The translations under genes and the position numbers were made by a program. Positions 11,576-24,882 of a stretch of 64,000 nucleotides of DNA are shown one piece after another. How positions within the stretch are numbered: the first letter of the stretch is position 1; each line of letters opens with the position of its first letter. The stretch covers positions 77,231,218 to 77,295,217 of the forward strand of contig NC_088099.1 of NCBI RefSeq assembly GCF_036370855.1. Direction: 5' to 3'. The stretch is from Dromaius novaehollandiae (lineage: Eukaryota > Chordata > Aves > Casuariiformes > Dromaiidae). The notes under the pieces are model-generated. The model saw only the letters and a list, made by a program, of their open reading frames with translations, was not told the origin of the DNA and made no database searches.

Positions 11576-14500
11576 CAAGTAGTGCCACATATGCACATTT
11601 TTTCACAACTTATACAGAACTTGGAAGAAGAAACACAAGCAGAGGAAGGGGAGAATTTGGAGTAGGCATCAGAAAGTCATTCTTGCATGCCTCACTGATG
11701 TGATAACTACATTTATGGCATTTGTGGAAAAATGCATGTTTCAATGAAATGCTAATTTGCTTTAATAAATATAGAATCATTTTCTCTTACAACATCATGA
11801 AAGCAAATGTATTTTTATACATTTTTATTTTGCTGTTCCAATAACATCAGAAAAACATTGACCCTAGAGCCTGTATAATTGTTAAGGCTCATGAAATCAA
11901 AAGCATTAAATCTTAACAGCTGCTGTATTCATTTATGTCTTTAACTCCACACATGCATTAACTGCAGATTCTTTAGCTTAGTGTATAGAGTGGCTCGATC
12001 AAGTATTCTGGGCATTCCTATGACGTTGTAGGCTTAAGCTGTGCAATGAGGACTTTGTTTCTTGTTTCTTATGGGCAGATCTAAATTTTGGAGTAAGATG
12101 AGGATTCTTGGCCCTCTGTTTCAAGGGACAGATTCAATCCTCTCTGCACTCTTAAGTGCACCTGCACGATCTTTCCAGCTCGTGATTTTGAGCTGAGGAG
12201 TACATGACTTGAGATTCATGGGTACAACTGGTCTGAGGCAAATAGCCAAAGTGTGACCTTCATCAGTGACTCAGTATGTATGCTAGTAGTATACAAAGAG
12301 CTTTGGCTACAATGTATTCATCATCAGAGTCTCAAATTAAGATGATAAATACTTGACTTACTCATAAGTGGACCTATTGCAAGCGGAGCTCCATATTCTG
12401 GGTATAGTCACCAGAATATGTCAATACAAATGTTCTGCTTTTAACTCAAAGTATTAGGCCTTGGAATGCAGTACCTCTTTATACCCTAGAATACTTTAAA
12501 AAGCTGTACCTAAGACTCACCATTAATAGTAATGTGTACCATGATATTATGTGAATGGGGGGATCATTAAGTTAAAAAACAATGGCAAAGATATAAGGTC
12601 AGTGTATCAGAGCAACTTACTTTTAGTAAGTGTCACTTGTCACGAGCTGCTTCTCTGCTTCTGAAGCCAAGGCAAATGTTAGTGATTTCATACTTGTAAA
12701 GACACAGCAGAGGATTTATATGACATCGTATGAGCTTGTTATAAATGTTTCAAACCGACAATGCAACCGTATATTTGACTGAAGAAGATATTCGTGACTA
12801 AATAGTCTTATGAGAATCTTATAAAAGGAAGATGATGGTAGTTTTGCCTTCAGATTCATCACTGATGCAACTGAATGATTTCCTATCCTTTTGCATATGA
12901 AGTGGGTTTCATACTTAGGAGGTACCATAAAGGGGGTGTAGAATAATGGTCCCAAACACTCAAGCTTATACTGATGCCCTCATTTTTCAGACCATTACAC
13001 AGAATGTGAGCGTGTATTTCAGCACTTAGAAGAAGGCAGAATAACAGCATGGCACTGTAGGAGTCGGTGGTCGGATTTCCATCAGTAATGCAAATAGTGA
13101 TTTATATGTATCTGTACATTAGTGGAAGGAGAGTCTCCATCCCTCCTCAGTGTATAGGTAAAAGGTTAGAAATTTGTATCTACAGACCTTAGTAGTTCAC
13201 CCTGGAATGGCTAAGTTGCAGGCTGAGCAAGGCTAAATTCTGGATCCTGATAGACATTGTTTTGTTCTGAGTCATAGTCTCTTAGGGCTGTGACTGCTGC
13301 TGACTTTGCAAATAGCTGGGCTGGCTGCAGATGTTACACTATCATCTCTTTATTACTAGTCTTGCTGTTGAGGAGTATCACTCTGATAAATTTTGTAATG
13401 AAAATAAGTGTGTTTGCCTCATTCACTGCAGGCATAGCTAGAAGGTTTAATTAAAACTGCTGATAACCTTGCAGACTGAATTGGTGTGGATTAGGGAGGG
13501 CTCATACAATCTCTTTTGTTAGCAGGGCTTGGCAAGCGGTAACCTGCAGCTCATGTGTTATGAGGAGCAACTGGGAGTGGTAGCATGTTCATCCCATGCT
13601 ACCCAACTGCATCCCATCCCACAACTAGATCTGAAAGAGGATATACCTATGCAGAAAAGCTTATTCTTACTCAGAGTGGAACTGCTTCCGTTTGTATTGG
13701 TATGGTTAAAAGGATACAACTTTCCCTTCTCAAACACAATTGTTCCTAATACAACTTTGTATTTTAGCTATAAGCTGTACCAGTATAAGCAATTTTATTA
13801 TCCATATTGCTACCTCTATGCTAGGAGGTCTATATTTGCCTAATAATTTTGCTAAAAACATTACACGCTTTACTGAAATTGTTATGTGGCTAGAAAAACT
13901 GTGAAGACCAAGGCTTAAAAAGCTGTTTGGGCAAGTATTTGTGATTTCTCAGTAATGTTACTCTTGATAGGTAAATAATTTAAAATGTTAAGTCAGTATC
14001 TTTTTTTTCAAATAGTCTGGACTGCTCATAATAAATGTAGTAGAATAAATAGGATAGTTCTTTACCTTTGCTATGGAGCACAAATATATAAAAGCTGTCT
14101 TAATCCTTTATTGACTGTGTATTGGTTTTATTTCTGGCTTGCAATCTGTGAAGAGGGACTCAGAAAAGGAAGTGAAAAAGTATTTTACAACTTGAACTAG
14201 TTTTAATTTCTAGCAGACTTGATGCAACATCTATACAGGAACCTGTGAGGAACATGACTGTTCTCAAAAGAAAAGTTTCATGCCCGCTTAAATGCTATTG
14301 TAGGTTTACTAGTTTAACATCAGCAAATGGAGTGGCATGTTGTGTCCCAGGACTCATGACTAGAATGACTGTAATCTGTTTCCTTATTTTACAGACTTTT
14401 TTTCTTATTTTGGTATACTATTTGATTCATTAAGGCATATAATATATTTTGCTTTTCAGAACATATTGTAAAACTGGTGCAATATGGATATATTGCATAG

Positions 14501-17500
14501 CCATTGCTAAAAAGATTATGTGGTTGGTAGAAGGAGATTTCAGAAGTATTCAGTATAAAGAGACCAGTTTGGGATCTTAACATTTTGTTTCAAAGGAAAT
14601 TATCCTATGGAATGTATTAGGGTGATGAAGACTACTGCTGACTTTGTACCAAAATGGAAGAAAATCACTTATTTAAATTAACTCCTCAACCATAAATAAA
14701 AGGTTACAAAGATAACAAAAAATAAAATGAAGAAGAAACTGTGGTTTCAGATATTTGTCAGGTGAGAAGAAATACAAATACTATGATGATGAGATTGATA
14801 TGGCTAGGTGTGGTTATGGTTTATAGTGTCATACTCTATGCAAGATGAAGGGAATGAGGAGCTGCGAGCAGGTGTAGTTTTTTTACTTATGAAGATGGGT
14901 CTGGTAAGTGAAAAATATATACATGGTATAGTTCCTCTAATACTAACAGTGCTGTGCTTATTTGCACCTGTGGAGTGTCATGCATGTTTGGTTACAGTGA
15001 TCTTAAGATAGTATCGGCTGAATAAAACTGATTATGTACACGTATTTCTCCACAATCTGTACAAAACTGTAGATCACTAATTGCAACTGTTTATGCTTTG
15101 TGCTGCCTACTGTTGTCTACACTGATGAGCCTTACTAATATGACTAATATTCCCAAAAGCAGAATTTACAGGACTCATGCTATGCTACAGAAAGAGGCTG
15201 TTCTAAGAGTGTTTGGGATGTCTGGTGGAATGGTTTTCAACACCACCACATGCTTTAAGAGGATTGACAATTCACAGAATATATGCCCAATACTTAACAT
15301 TGTTTTTGTTTCTTGCTTTCATTTTTTTGCCAATGTCCACAAAAATACTATTCATCCTGGGGAGCATGGGAACAGGAAGAAAGGTGAAAATAGTAGTGCC
15401 TCAAAGCCAAGGATAGGAAACTGAAATTCAGTTAAGAAAAGCTAAGATTTTTGATGTTTCAAAGCACAATTGGTTATTTAGCTTCTAAATACATTATTTG
15501 TTCTCTTCTTTCTCTAGTCCAGTTGCTGTTTCTAATATGTCCCTTATCATAATGTATGGTTATTAGGGCAAAATTTCTAATACTGGGGAAGTGTAGTAGA
15601 CATAAAGTCTGTAATCTGGGCTATGATAATTGTTCTCAGAGGGACAGCAAAACTTACTCTGATACTGACTCCAAGATCAACTTTGTTTTGTTTCTAAACA
15701 GAAGATATGTGGAGATTAGTTTAAGGTCAGATTTAAGTATCTTACTGATTGAGGAGTTTCTAATTTAAGAGGTTATTCATTCTCCCACTGCACATCCAGC
15801 AGAGAGTTTTACAAAGTTCAGTTTTCAAAAGCCATTAATGACATGTATTGTAGAATTAGAAAAAACATGGGATATGCGTTGAAATATATAAAGAATCCCC
15901 AGATTGGTTGGAGGATGAGAGATAGGTAGAATGTACAGTGGAATGTGATAGAAAAAAATATGACCTATATGGGACATTTGTAAGTTACAGATGGTTTGAG
16001 AGCAGAGCTTCAAATACTGCTGAGTTTGGGCACTAGCTGCTGAATGGCACTAAGTTTCCGTGACTTACCTATGCGGCAACTACTGGCTGCTAAAGGCATC
16101 TTTTCTTATCTGGGTGTTTGGAAGAAATAGCTATGATAAAGAGCTGTTTATTAGCTCTGTAATGTTCCAGTCATCAAAAGAGAGAATGTGATTTCAAGCC
16201 TATAACATCCAGCCTGCTCCCTTCATGAGGGAACACACTGGTAAGAACAATACAGAAGTCTGTAGCAAAAATAACCAGTGTTAGCTCTGCTTGGTTAAAC
16301 GGCAGTGTTCTAGTCAGTCACCCTGCATAGTCAGCAGCTGAGAACACCAGCACCAAAGAGAGAGGGAAATGATTTAATCTTAAGTTGTGTTGTTTAAACG
16401 ACATGAGGCTTGTAGGTGGCAAAATCCAGCATTCTCAGGTCTTCTTCCTTAACCACTGAAATTTTACGCAAGACAAAATGAGGCCATCCAAATGCAATGA
16501 AACTGAATAGGGAAAATGTTGAGCAATATCTGCTGACATCACTGTAACTGGACATAGACTGTATGTGACTGCAGTTGACTGAAGTATGTAAACTTTATTG
16601 AGCTGTGGTGTGATGCTAAGATGAAGGTTAGTCATGCTAGAACCTTAGACAAAAGTCTCTTGAGGGGTATCCACTTCTGTGGAGTTTGATACCTGAAAGA
16701 ACTGAAAGAACAGAAGTTTTCTTAAGGTTAGAGGATGACCAGGTTCACAGGGTGGTCACGAAGCTGACAATTCATGAAGATCTAGAACTTATTCTTAAGA
16801 AGAATCGGTGCTTAACTGAGAAAAGGGAAAGTGGTGAGGGTATGTACATGCTGTAGCTTTAAATCTGTTACACAAAACCTAGCAGAAGGGGGCTGAGTTG
16901 AAAGCTCTGCCAGGAGTTGGAGGAAGAAAAGCAGTTTAAGGTAGCAGTTCCCAAAGCTTCTGAACAGTGGATGAGTGTTAGCCCCATTCTTTCTCTGGTA
17001 CCACTGTTCAGCTGTATCATTGAACCTTTAAAGAAACACTGTTGAAAACTGCATTTGATACAGTTTTGCAGACCAGCCTTAGAGCATTTAGCCTGGCCTC
17101 ATGGACCATACTTTGGGAGTGCCTTCTTAAGGGGAATTCTAGTCTACTTGTTCTAAAAGAGTTCCCAATTCATTGTCAGGAGATTGAAACTCTTTGGGGG
17201 ATTCTGTGCTATTGTCATTTGACATGGTGGCTGTCGGGGGTTGTAGATGGTTTAGAGGCATATGGAGGGTATTGGCCTATCACAGATTCCCTGGGAGCTG
17301 CTGTGGTCCATGGGGGGCCTTGCAGCCTATTCTCTCTTGAAGAAGGGGCATGCTCTGCCACCCCCAAGGAACAATAATGTTCAGACAAAGAACATTTTTT
17401 CCAGATCTCTCTTGCAAACATGGAGCTGAGCATAGGACTCTTTCTGACCCAGGAAAGGAAGCTGCAGATTTTTGTATCTCTGCTGTACCTCAAAGCCAGG

Positions 17501-19090
17501 GCAAATATTGGGCAGATGCATCTTTGTTGGGTGATGTTTTGGGACAGGATGATTTGAGTGTAGATGGTTCTTGCTATTCCAAAACCAGAAAAAGATCTGA
17601 AACCTAAACAGACATTTTTTTCTTTCCCTCTCCATAAGAAAAGCTCCACCAAATTATGGAGAAATGAGTAGTAAAAACTGTAGCACTTAGAAAAGCAGAA
17701 CTGAGTGCTCTGAAGCCATTGGAGGAACTCTGATTATTGAGTAAATAAGCTGATTTTGATGGACCTCCACAGTATTTACCATATAACTGAGATCAGTTTT
17801 TGGTCTGCACCATGGGTGGAATATATGAGACGGAGCCATGCATATTCTCTCAAGCAGTATCTTCTTTGAGGGTGGCCAAATGAGATATAATGAGCAGGTA
17901 TACCAGCTCACCACTGCAAAAAAGAAGAGGTCCTCCTCTCTTCTGTCCCCTTCTATTGTCATTATATAATTTGGGTTTTTCCTGACACCTGTATTTCTCC
18001 AGGACGAGTGCCACCGCTGTCAAAAAAGACAGGAGGTTACGTGGTTGTGAGCACAGGAGGAGGAAGGAGAGGGGTTGGGGCATGGAAAGAGTGAAGCAGG
18101 AGAAGAAGAAAGGGGAAGACAGACCTTATTGTTTCAGCAGTAGGGAACCATTAGATTGGCTTATCTACTTGTAAAACTGCAAACTTAGAGCTGTGGCTTT
18201 ATGCCATTTAAAGCATTTTTTTTACCTATTCAAATTAAAGACTTTTCCTTCATCATTTTTTCATATGTAAGTGCCTTTTTTTGCTTGCGTGAAGAACTGA
18301 TAGCTAAATTGCACTGATAGCTCTTTATGTGCCTGAACTTTCCTACTTATGCTGAGTTTTGTGACCTAGATGTTGGTCTGGTTTTGTTCCATGATGTATG
18401 TTTCATGTCCTCTGTAATTCATTTTTTCACATGAATGATTTCATCTCTAATAAAATCTTCAGCTAAAGAAAAAATAGATAAGTAGAAGTCAAACAACAAC
18501 AAAATCCTGAGTATCAGCCATATGGGACTCGCATTTAAAATGTGAAGTAAACTTTGCTGGTTTACTACATGCAGTTGTTCCCATAGACATTCACATTAGA
18601 GTTAGAAGACATGGGCCATAAACACAATTGTCCTTAGAAGCAATAACCAAATAGGGAAAGGCAGGTCAAATATCAACCAACAATTTTAGCCTTGGTCATA
18701 CACAAGTTATGGTTATACACAAATAGCTAAACTTAGGAATGTTCTCCTAAATACAGACAAATTAATTAAGGCCAGAGAGAATTTAATGTGGTTCAGAGCC
18801 TGGTAAGAAAGGCAAAGCTGTATCAGTTGGTAAGTCTGATCTCTTGCTCTTCAGTGAACAAATTGACTTGACTGATTGATGACTTCAGCACTCGGTTGTC
18901 CAAAACAAAAACCTACACATTTTACCCAAGACTGCAGACTTTTCTTTACCACTGGAGATCCCAGTCTGTGTAAAAGAACTTCAGGGAAGCCTAGGTTTAG
19001 AATTTGGGGGAGCTAAATTTTCTATATGCTCTGTTCAAAAAATTTTGTTCCTCAAATGATAACAAAATCTGCCAACAACTGGACCCATTT

Positions 19091-19118
19091 TTAGTGATAA
19101 AGGATTAGTGATAAGGGA
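19091..19118 (+). repeat. 14-bp imperfect tandem duplication
   Basis: TTAGTGATAAAGGA is followed directly by TTAGTGATAAGGGA, one mismatch apart. It is a small slippage duplication. Confidence 0.9.
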
Positions 19119-21060
19119 TCTTGCATTTAGACTTTAGAACATCTGTTGGGGAGTGGTTCTTTCTATTTTCCAGAAGAGACTGAACAAAAATTGTAAGAAT
19201 CATGTAACTTTGGAGCCAGCCCAGATCTCCACCATTGAGTGCAGTTGTGAAGATAGCTTGTGGTTTGAAGCTGTGCTGTGGTGCTTGAGGCAAGCAATGG
19301 GTCTGCTTTTGAAGCCAAGATGATAAGTTTCTTAGCTGAAGACAGAATTTTGCCTCTGCAGAAGCTGAGCATAAGTTTCCATGAATGAAGAAACCATCCT
19401 GCTGTGCCAGTGTGAATTCCTGGCTTGGCAGAGTGAGGAGTAGGAAGTCTGAGGTCCAGTGGGATAGAGGCTGGGAAGGGGAGGGATCATGGCTAAAGAA
19501 TTAATTTCTCATTGATCATTTTTTATTGATTAAATTCTTACTGATCATATTATCTATCCCAACTACATTTGGAATTGCAGGAATTATCAGAGAGGCCAGA
19601 TTTACTAGTATGAAGGAGCCTGTGAAAGTTAGCCTTTGGCCTCAGTAGCCCTTTGCATACCGCTGTGATGGACCTATGCCAGGAGGCCTTTTCCCCCTAC
19701 ATGCCAACTCATACCTAATCTGGCTCTTTGAATGAGCCTTGACTTGAGAGTTTTGCCTTTAACTTGCTGTTGATTATAATTAGCACTAAATCAAGATTTT
19801 CAGTGGGCCCAGAAACCGAGCTGGCAGTGAGAGGGAATAGGGGCAGAGCTAGTAGCAGGAAAGGGGTCAGAGAGCCATGATGTTGGGGCAGCAAAGGGCT
19901 GGACTGCAGAGGTAAAGACCCTAGCTCCAGGGAAGAGAGGAAGGGAGATGAGGTCACATGAAACAGTAATGGGAGGAAACGAATGGGAAATGCTATCATG
20001 AGGCACACATGAAAAATAAGGAGCATGAGAAAAAGAGATGGTTTGGAATATGGTGTGTTCCTGCCATTTTGATCTGACAATACAGTGTGAAAAGAAGAAA
20101 AGAGTTCCACATTTCTGCCATTTCTTACACATCCTTGTCATAGTGGCTGGTTTGAAGGCATGCATCAGAGTGTTCATTTTAATTTTTTATTTATATCTGA
20201 AATCTGCTGTAGAGGAATTTGTAGGTCCTTGAGTGTAGACATATTCTTCCTTTGTCATTTCTTTATTAAAGCAAAGACCAACCTCCAACCTATTATATTT
20301 CTTAACTAATTTTTATTGAGATGTTTATTACATCATTCTTGCCTGAGGAAAATCCCTTTTGTCTTGGGCACTCAGTATTTTCTGCTGTTTCCTGTAAAAA
20401 ACTGTTCTCCTCTGTGAGCTGTGCTTCAGAGATATTTGCTCTGAAATGCAGGCCCCAAAAGACACTCAGTTTGCTCTATTCTGTCAGCTTTAAGCAATCA
20501 CATAGTAAGAGCTTCTCCTAAAACAAACAAGCAAAACTTCCTAAAAGCTGAGTGTCCTTATAGAAGTGTCAATGAAACAGTGCAAATTAAATGAAATCAA
20601 CTTAGTGCTATTTTTTAACCTACTTTTAAAACCTATTTTAAGTTTAAACTTCAAATAAGCACAAGGTTTGGAAAGGGAGAGTGAGGAAAAGGATCTCTCT
20701 CTCTGTCTCTTTCTTCTGCATGTTGGCTCGGTGCATGAGGCAGCACAGTGTGAGGATTCAGCTTTATGCTTTTCATGAGTTTCTATGGACATGCGCAGAT
20801 GTTGTTTCTGGGATTATTTCGTATGGCGGTAGGAGTAAACAATCCATACTGTACAGCCGCAGAAAACATCCCAGTGGACTTTGGGACAGATGTGGGATGT
20901 GCTTCATTTTAAACCAACTTTTTAAATGGGTTTGAATGCCAATGTGACATAGTCCCTTTAAAGAGATGGCTGGTAGCTCTACGATCTTCTTTCTTGAAGG
21001 GTGACTCCAAAGTATGACAAACTACTTTTGACTCATAATGGTAGATTTACAACTCCACCA

Positions 21061-21074
21061 GCACACACACACAC
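21061..21074 (+). repeat. Short (CA)n run
   Basis: About seven CA units. This is a minor microsatellite. Confidence 0.85.
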
Positions 21075-23246
21075 TCTTCGTGTATGCCGCGTAGCATCCC
21101 ACCAGGGAAACAGAGTAATGATTCTGTAGATACCCAATCAATCACAGGAAATTGGTGGCCCACAGTTCTTGCTAATCTTCTTGCTGATCAGCTGCATGAG
21201 AGAATTTTCTTACTTCTCTCCACGGTTATAATCTGGCCTTGAGTTTTTTATTTGAGATAAGATCTGATAAGAGATTAAGGACATGATAAGAAACTGTTTT
21301 ATATGAAATAGAGGAGGCCATTAACATTCCATTGAATTGTAGAACCATCAAGCTAAAACCAGCTCTCCTGGTGCTCTGCGCAGATGCAATAGTAGATCAC
21401 TGAGTCACAGGAAATGATTCAGTCAACATTTCTGAACTTTTAATGTGTGTTTTATGGAAGAAACTTGATGTAAATGTTTAGACAGTTATGGTTTTGGAGA
21501 TAAATATTGCAATTTTATGGAGTTAAGGGCTTGACGTACCAGAATTGTGATGCATAGTTGTCAGTTTGCTGAACATCTCAAGCTGTCAATTATTGTATTT
21601 GGTTCCAGAGTGGGATGTATTTTCTTTGGCTAGTGTAATGTGGTGTCATATTTAGGTTTAACAGATTACATATCTGAAAATCAAAGGAAAATTACATTTT
21701 AAACACCCAGGATTCCTTCTGCACTGCTGCAGGCAAATTTGTATAGACCTCTACACAATTCTCCTTAGTTTCTTGTCTAGTCATACTGTCAATACAGTGA
21801 TACAGTGATATGACCTCCCATGGCAGGTTATCCGCTGCCTAATTGACCTCACTGGGATAAACTGCTTTAGAAGGTTAAATTAAGATGTTTCCTCTCTCAT
21901 TTTAGTTTCATTAATTGTAACAGATAAGGTCCTGAAAACTCAAAATTCACCTTTTCTTATGTCAGTTTCCTGCAGTTAGTGTGTTTCTTGTATTTTTCAG
22001 GTATTTTATTTCAGTAGAATTTTTAAAAATGTTTTACTCAGTAAGAAGTTGAATGTACCTGCAGTGTGCTATGACTTAAAGGACATGAAATCAATATTAC
22101 AACATTACAGAACTATTATTCCTAGATATTCTCCTGTGAATCTGAAATAGTTATAATAAAGTCATTGCAGATTCTCTGAATTTACACTGATTCAACTGAG
22201 AGCCATCTAGGCCTGAGTATTAAGATCCATAATTAAAACATAAGCAGCGAGGCAGGAACTTTAGAGTTCTTATTACTTGTTGTCATTAAAGAGTCCATGG
22301 CAGGACTTTTAAAAACAAACCTGTGAGCACCAACGCCCTAGTCAAATTCTGGCTTTAACCATATAATTTTCATGTGCATAAATTGTTCTTACAAGAAAAA
22401 TATCCCAGAAGGCAGCTTTTGCAAATGAGCAAATATCTGGTTAATGTGCCAGATGTAGAGAAAACTAAATCTAGGGTATGAAAATGGAAGAGAAAGCTCT
22501 TCTCTTCCCCTTTGTTTGCAGAAAAGTGGTAAAACCACTCCATCTCAATCTGCTAATTTTTGTTGCTAGAGGTAAGCTTTTAAAAAGAAAAAAACATTTG
22601 TTATCCCTGAGGCAATAGCAATTAAATACGTGGCACCTGCATAGTCAAGGTTGAAACACAAGTAAATAGAACTCGCCCCCTTTTTCTGGGGACAACAGGG
22701 CATTCACCCACTTCTTGTTTGTGTCAGAGTTCATCCACCTTTTCATTTTCTACTTTGCTGCTGCTGTGTGAGAATTGATATTTGGGCCTGAGACAACTAC
22801 AGGATGTCTAGTATTTCTGGCTGTAACAGGTGAGGAAAAGCATGTCAAAGCCAGTAATATCTTTGCTGTTCTACATTCCATTTAGAGGTGGACTAGGCTA
22901 GTCCAAAATGAAGAGAGAGATCCCTTTTAACGTCCTCGCAATGCTGAACAAGCAGGATGAATAGTCACACTCAAGAGCACAGCGCATGTGGTGACTAACT
23001 GATTTGGTTCAGACTGACCAATGCATTTTGTTATGTGTGGTAACTATGACTGTTCTAATTAACCAAATACCTGCTATGCAATTTCTGATGATGGGGTGTT
23101 TGATGTCAGATTGTTTGCAGGGAAAATGTAAAATGAAGCAGAGGAGAGAAGACGACCTGAGATCGAATAGATACTCAACTGGCAAACTTAAGTAGCTTTC
23201 ACTGAAAATTATCTTGAAAGGAGTGTAATGACAATGTTTCTTGTTG

Positions 23247-23264
23247 TTTTTTTTTTTTTTTTTT
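23247..23264 (+). repeat. Poly-T run (T18)
   Basis: Eighteen T residues after TTCTTGTTG. It has no adjacent retroelement body that I can recognise. Confidence 0.9.
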
Positions 23265-24299
23265 ATCTCCAGCATGATTTTTTTAAAGCAAAAGGCAATA
23301 AAGCAGTTAAAAAAAATCTGCAATGTCCATGATGTAAGTAGCAAAAAAGTCAAAGATTTTAAAAGAAAATAAGAAAATAAGAAATAAGAAATTGTTTGTT
23401 CACCTGCCTGTGACACCTAGTTTTGAAACTCAAAGCTAGTTCCAAAGCTTCTGCATTTCCTTTTAAAAAGCTTAAAACAAATATTTTTAATATTGCTATT
23501 TAAAATTATGTGCTGTCTCCTTGAAAGGACAGAAAGACAGGTCTTTATAGAGATTATAGTAGGTATTCCTTTTTTGTAACTTTACATTTATAGCATCTTT
23601 TTTTGAAAACTGTCATATTCTTTGTGAAATTTTCTGGGCAACAGGTGGCCAGAAACAAATTAGTTTTGCAACAAAAGAAATAATTCCTATGGATTTCCTG
23701 ATATATGCAATGAACTGAAATTTAATGACGCTGCTATTAATTGATTCATCAAGCTTATATTCCTCACTTACCTATAAATCCTTTAAAATATATGTATTTT
23801 CTAATAATGTTCACTTTTCTTGCGGAGTACTTATTACTGCTAACATCAAGTTGGCTTAAAGTAAATAATTCAAGGATTGTTATTATAGCTAAGGTTTAAT
23901 ATTGAAATTGTTCATAATGTATGTATATAGAAATTACTGTGACCCGTGGTTTATCTGACTAGCTCAAGAGACAAAAAGTTGATGCTTGTCAGTGTACAAC
24001 TTCTTTAAATTGCTATAGTTCTGTTAAGGCTAAAGGAGTTACAGCAGTAAATGTGAAATATATATAACGCAAATGCAAGCCAAAAATAATTCTGTGTGGC
24101 AAACCAAACAGGACTTTATCCCTGTCTTTCATCTAATCAGATTTTAAATGTATCCTGAATTATGTAACCTACCTCTTTAAGCTCAATTCTGGTAAAATGA
24201 CTCTGCAATAGTAGAGCAAAAAAGAGGGGAGGAAAATGTTAAGCTGCAGTTTAAGACTTGTTTATGGAATTAAGTATAGCAATGAAATTAATAGAAATT

Positions 24300-24660
24300 C
24301 AAGAAATGCGAAGTCCTGCACCTGGGAGGGAAGAACCCCATGCAAGACTGCAGGCTGGGGACAGAGAGAAGGGGGAGCAGATCTGCAGAAAAGCACCTGA
24401 GGGTCCTCGTGGGCAGCAAGCTGGACATGAGCCAGCAGCATGCCCTGGCAGCAAGGATGGCCAACAGCATCCCGGGCTGTACTAACAGGAATATAGCCAG
24501 GTGACGGAAGGAAGTGATGATTCCTCTTTTCTCAGCACTTGTTAGACGACATCTACAATACTGTGTCCAGTTTTGGGCTCCCCAGTACAAGAAGGACGTC
24601 GATAAACTGGAGAGAACTCAGCAGCGGGCCATAACCAAGGGACTAGAGCACTTGCTCTGT
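24300..24660 (+). pseudogene. CR1 ORF2 remnant (thumb/C-terminal part)
   Basis: Only the part of the LINE polyprotein downstream of the RT catalytic box remains. The frame from 24300 gives EVLHLG and then shifts. The stretch 24400-24480 encodes the LDMSQQHALAA-type segment in a different frame from the [13 protein letters not shown] motif that follows. At least two frameshifts separate recognisable pieces. No endonuclease, palm or catalytic FADD box is present, so it cannot be functional. Confidence 0.88.
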
Positions 24661-24850
24661 GTGGAGAGGCTGAGGGAATGGGATTAGTTCAGCCTGGGGA
24701 AGAGATGGCTTTGGGGACACCTAATAGCATTTCTGTAGCTATGAGGAGATCATCAAGAAGATGGGGTGAAGCTCTTCTCAGTGGTGCATGGTGGAAGGAC
24801 AAGAGACAACAAGCATAAGCAGAAACAAGAGAGGTTCAAACTGGCTATAA

Positions 24851-24882
24851 GTACTGGGTATAAAAAGTACTGGGTATAAAAA
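24851..24882 (+). repeat. 16-bp tandem duplication inside CR1
   Basis: GTACTGGGTATAAAAA occurs twice in tandem without mismatch. It arose after insertion of the host CR1, because the family sequence does not have it as far as I know. Confidence 0.92.

Larger units (their letters stand above)
8551..24291. other. Long anonymous AT-rich block without recognisable genes
   Basis: About 15.7 kb with no exon I can support. It holds small tandem duplications (9933-9962, 19091-19118), an AT-only stretch near 11.5 kb, CA and TC dinucleotide runs near 21.07 and 20.7 kb, a T18 run at 23247 and a splice-acceptor-like tract near 10.9 kb. Open frames near 13.5, 17.0-17.65 and 19.7-20.2 kb have no family signature. 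One part, around 13.67-13.83 kb, contains loosely inverted 'tattggtatgg'/'accagtata' words that might be an old DNA transposon, but I could not establish this. Confidence 0.55.

Noticed and set aside
13529..13843. 104-codon + frame and possible DNA transposon with 'accagtata' words
   Set aside because: The inverted words are loose and no clear terminal inverted repeats or target duplication could be defined. The protein has no family signature.
19715..20177. 131- and 125-codon overlapping minus-strand frames
   Set aside because: Both are Ser/Leu/Pro/Phe-rich because the + strand is purine-rich there. Two frames open over the same purine-biased tract point to composition rather than coding.
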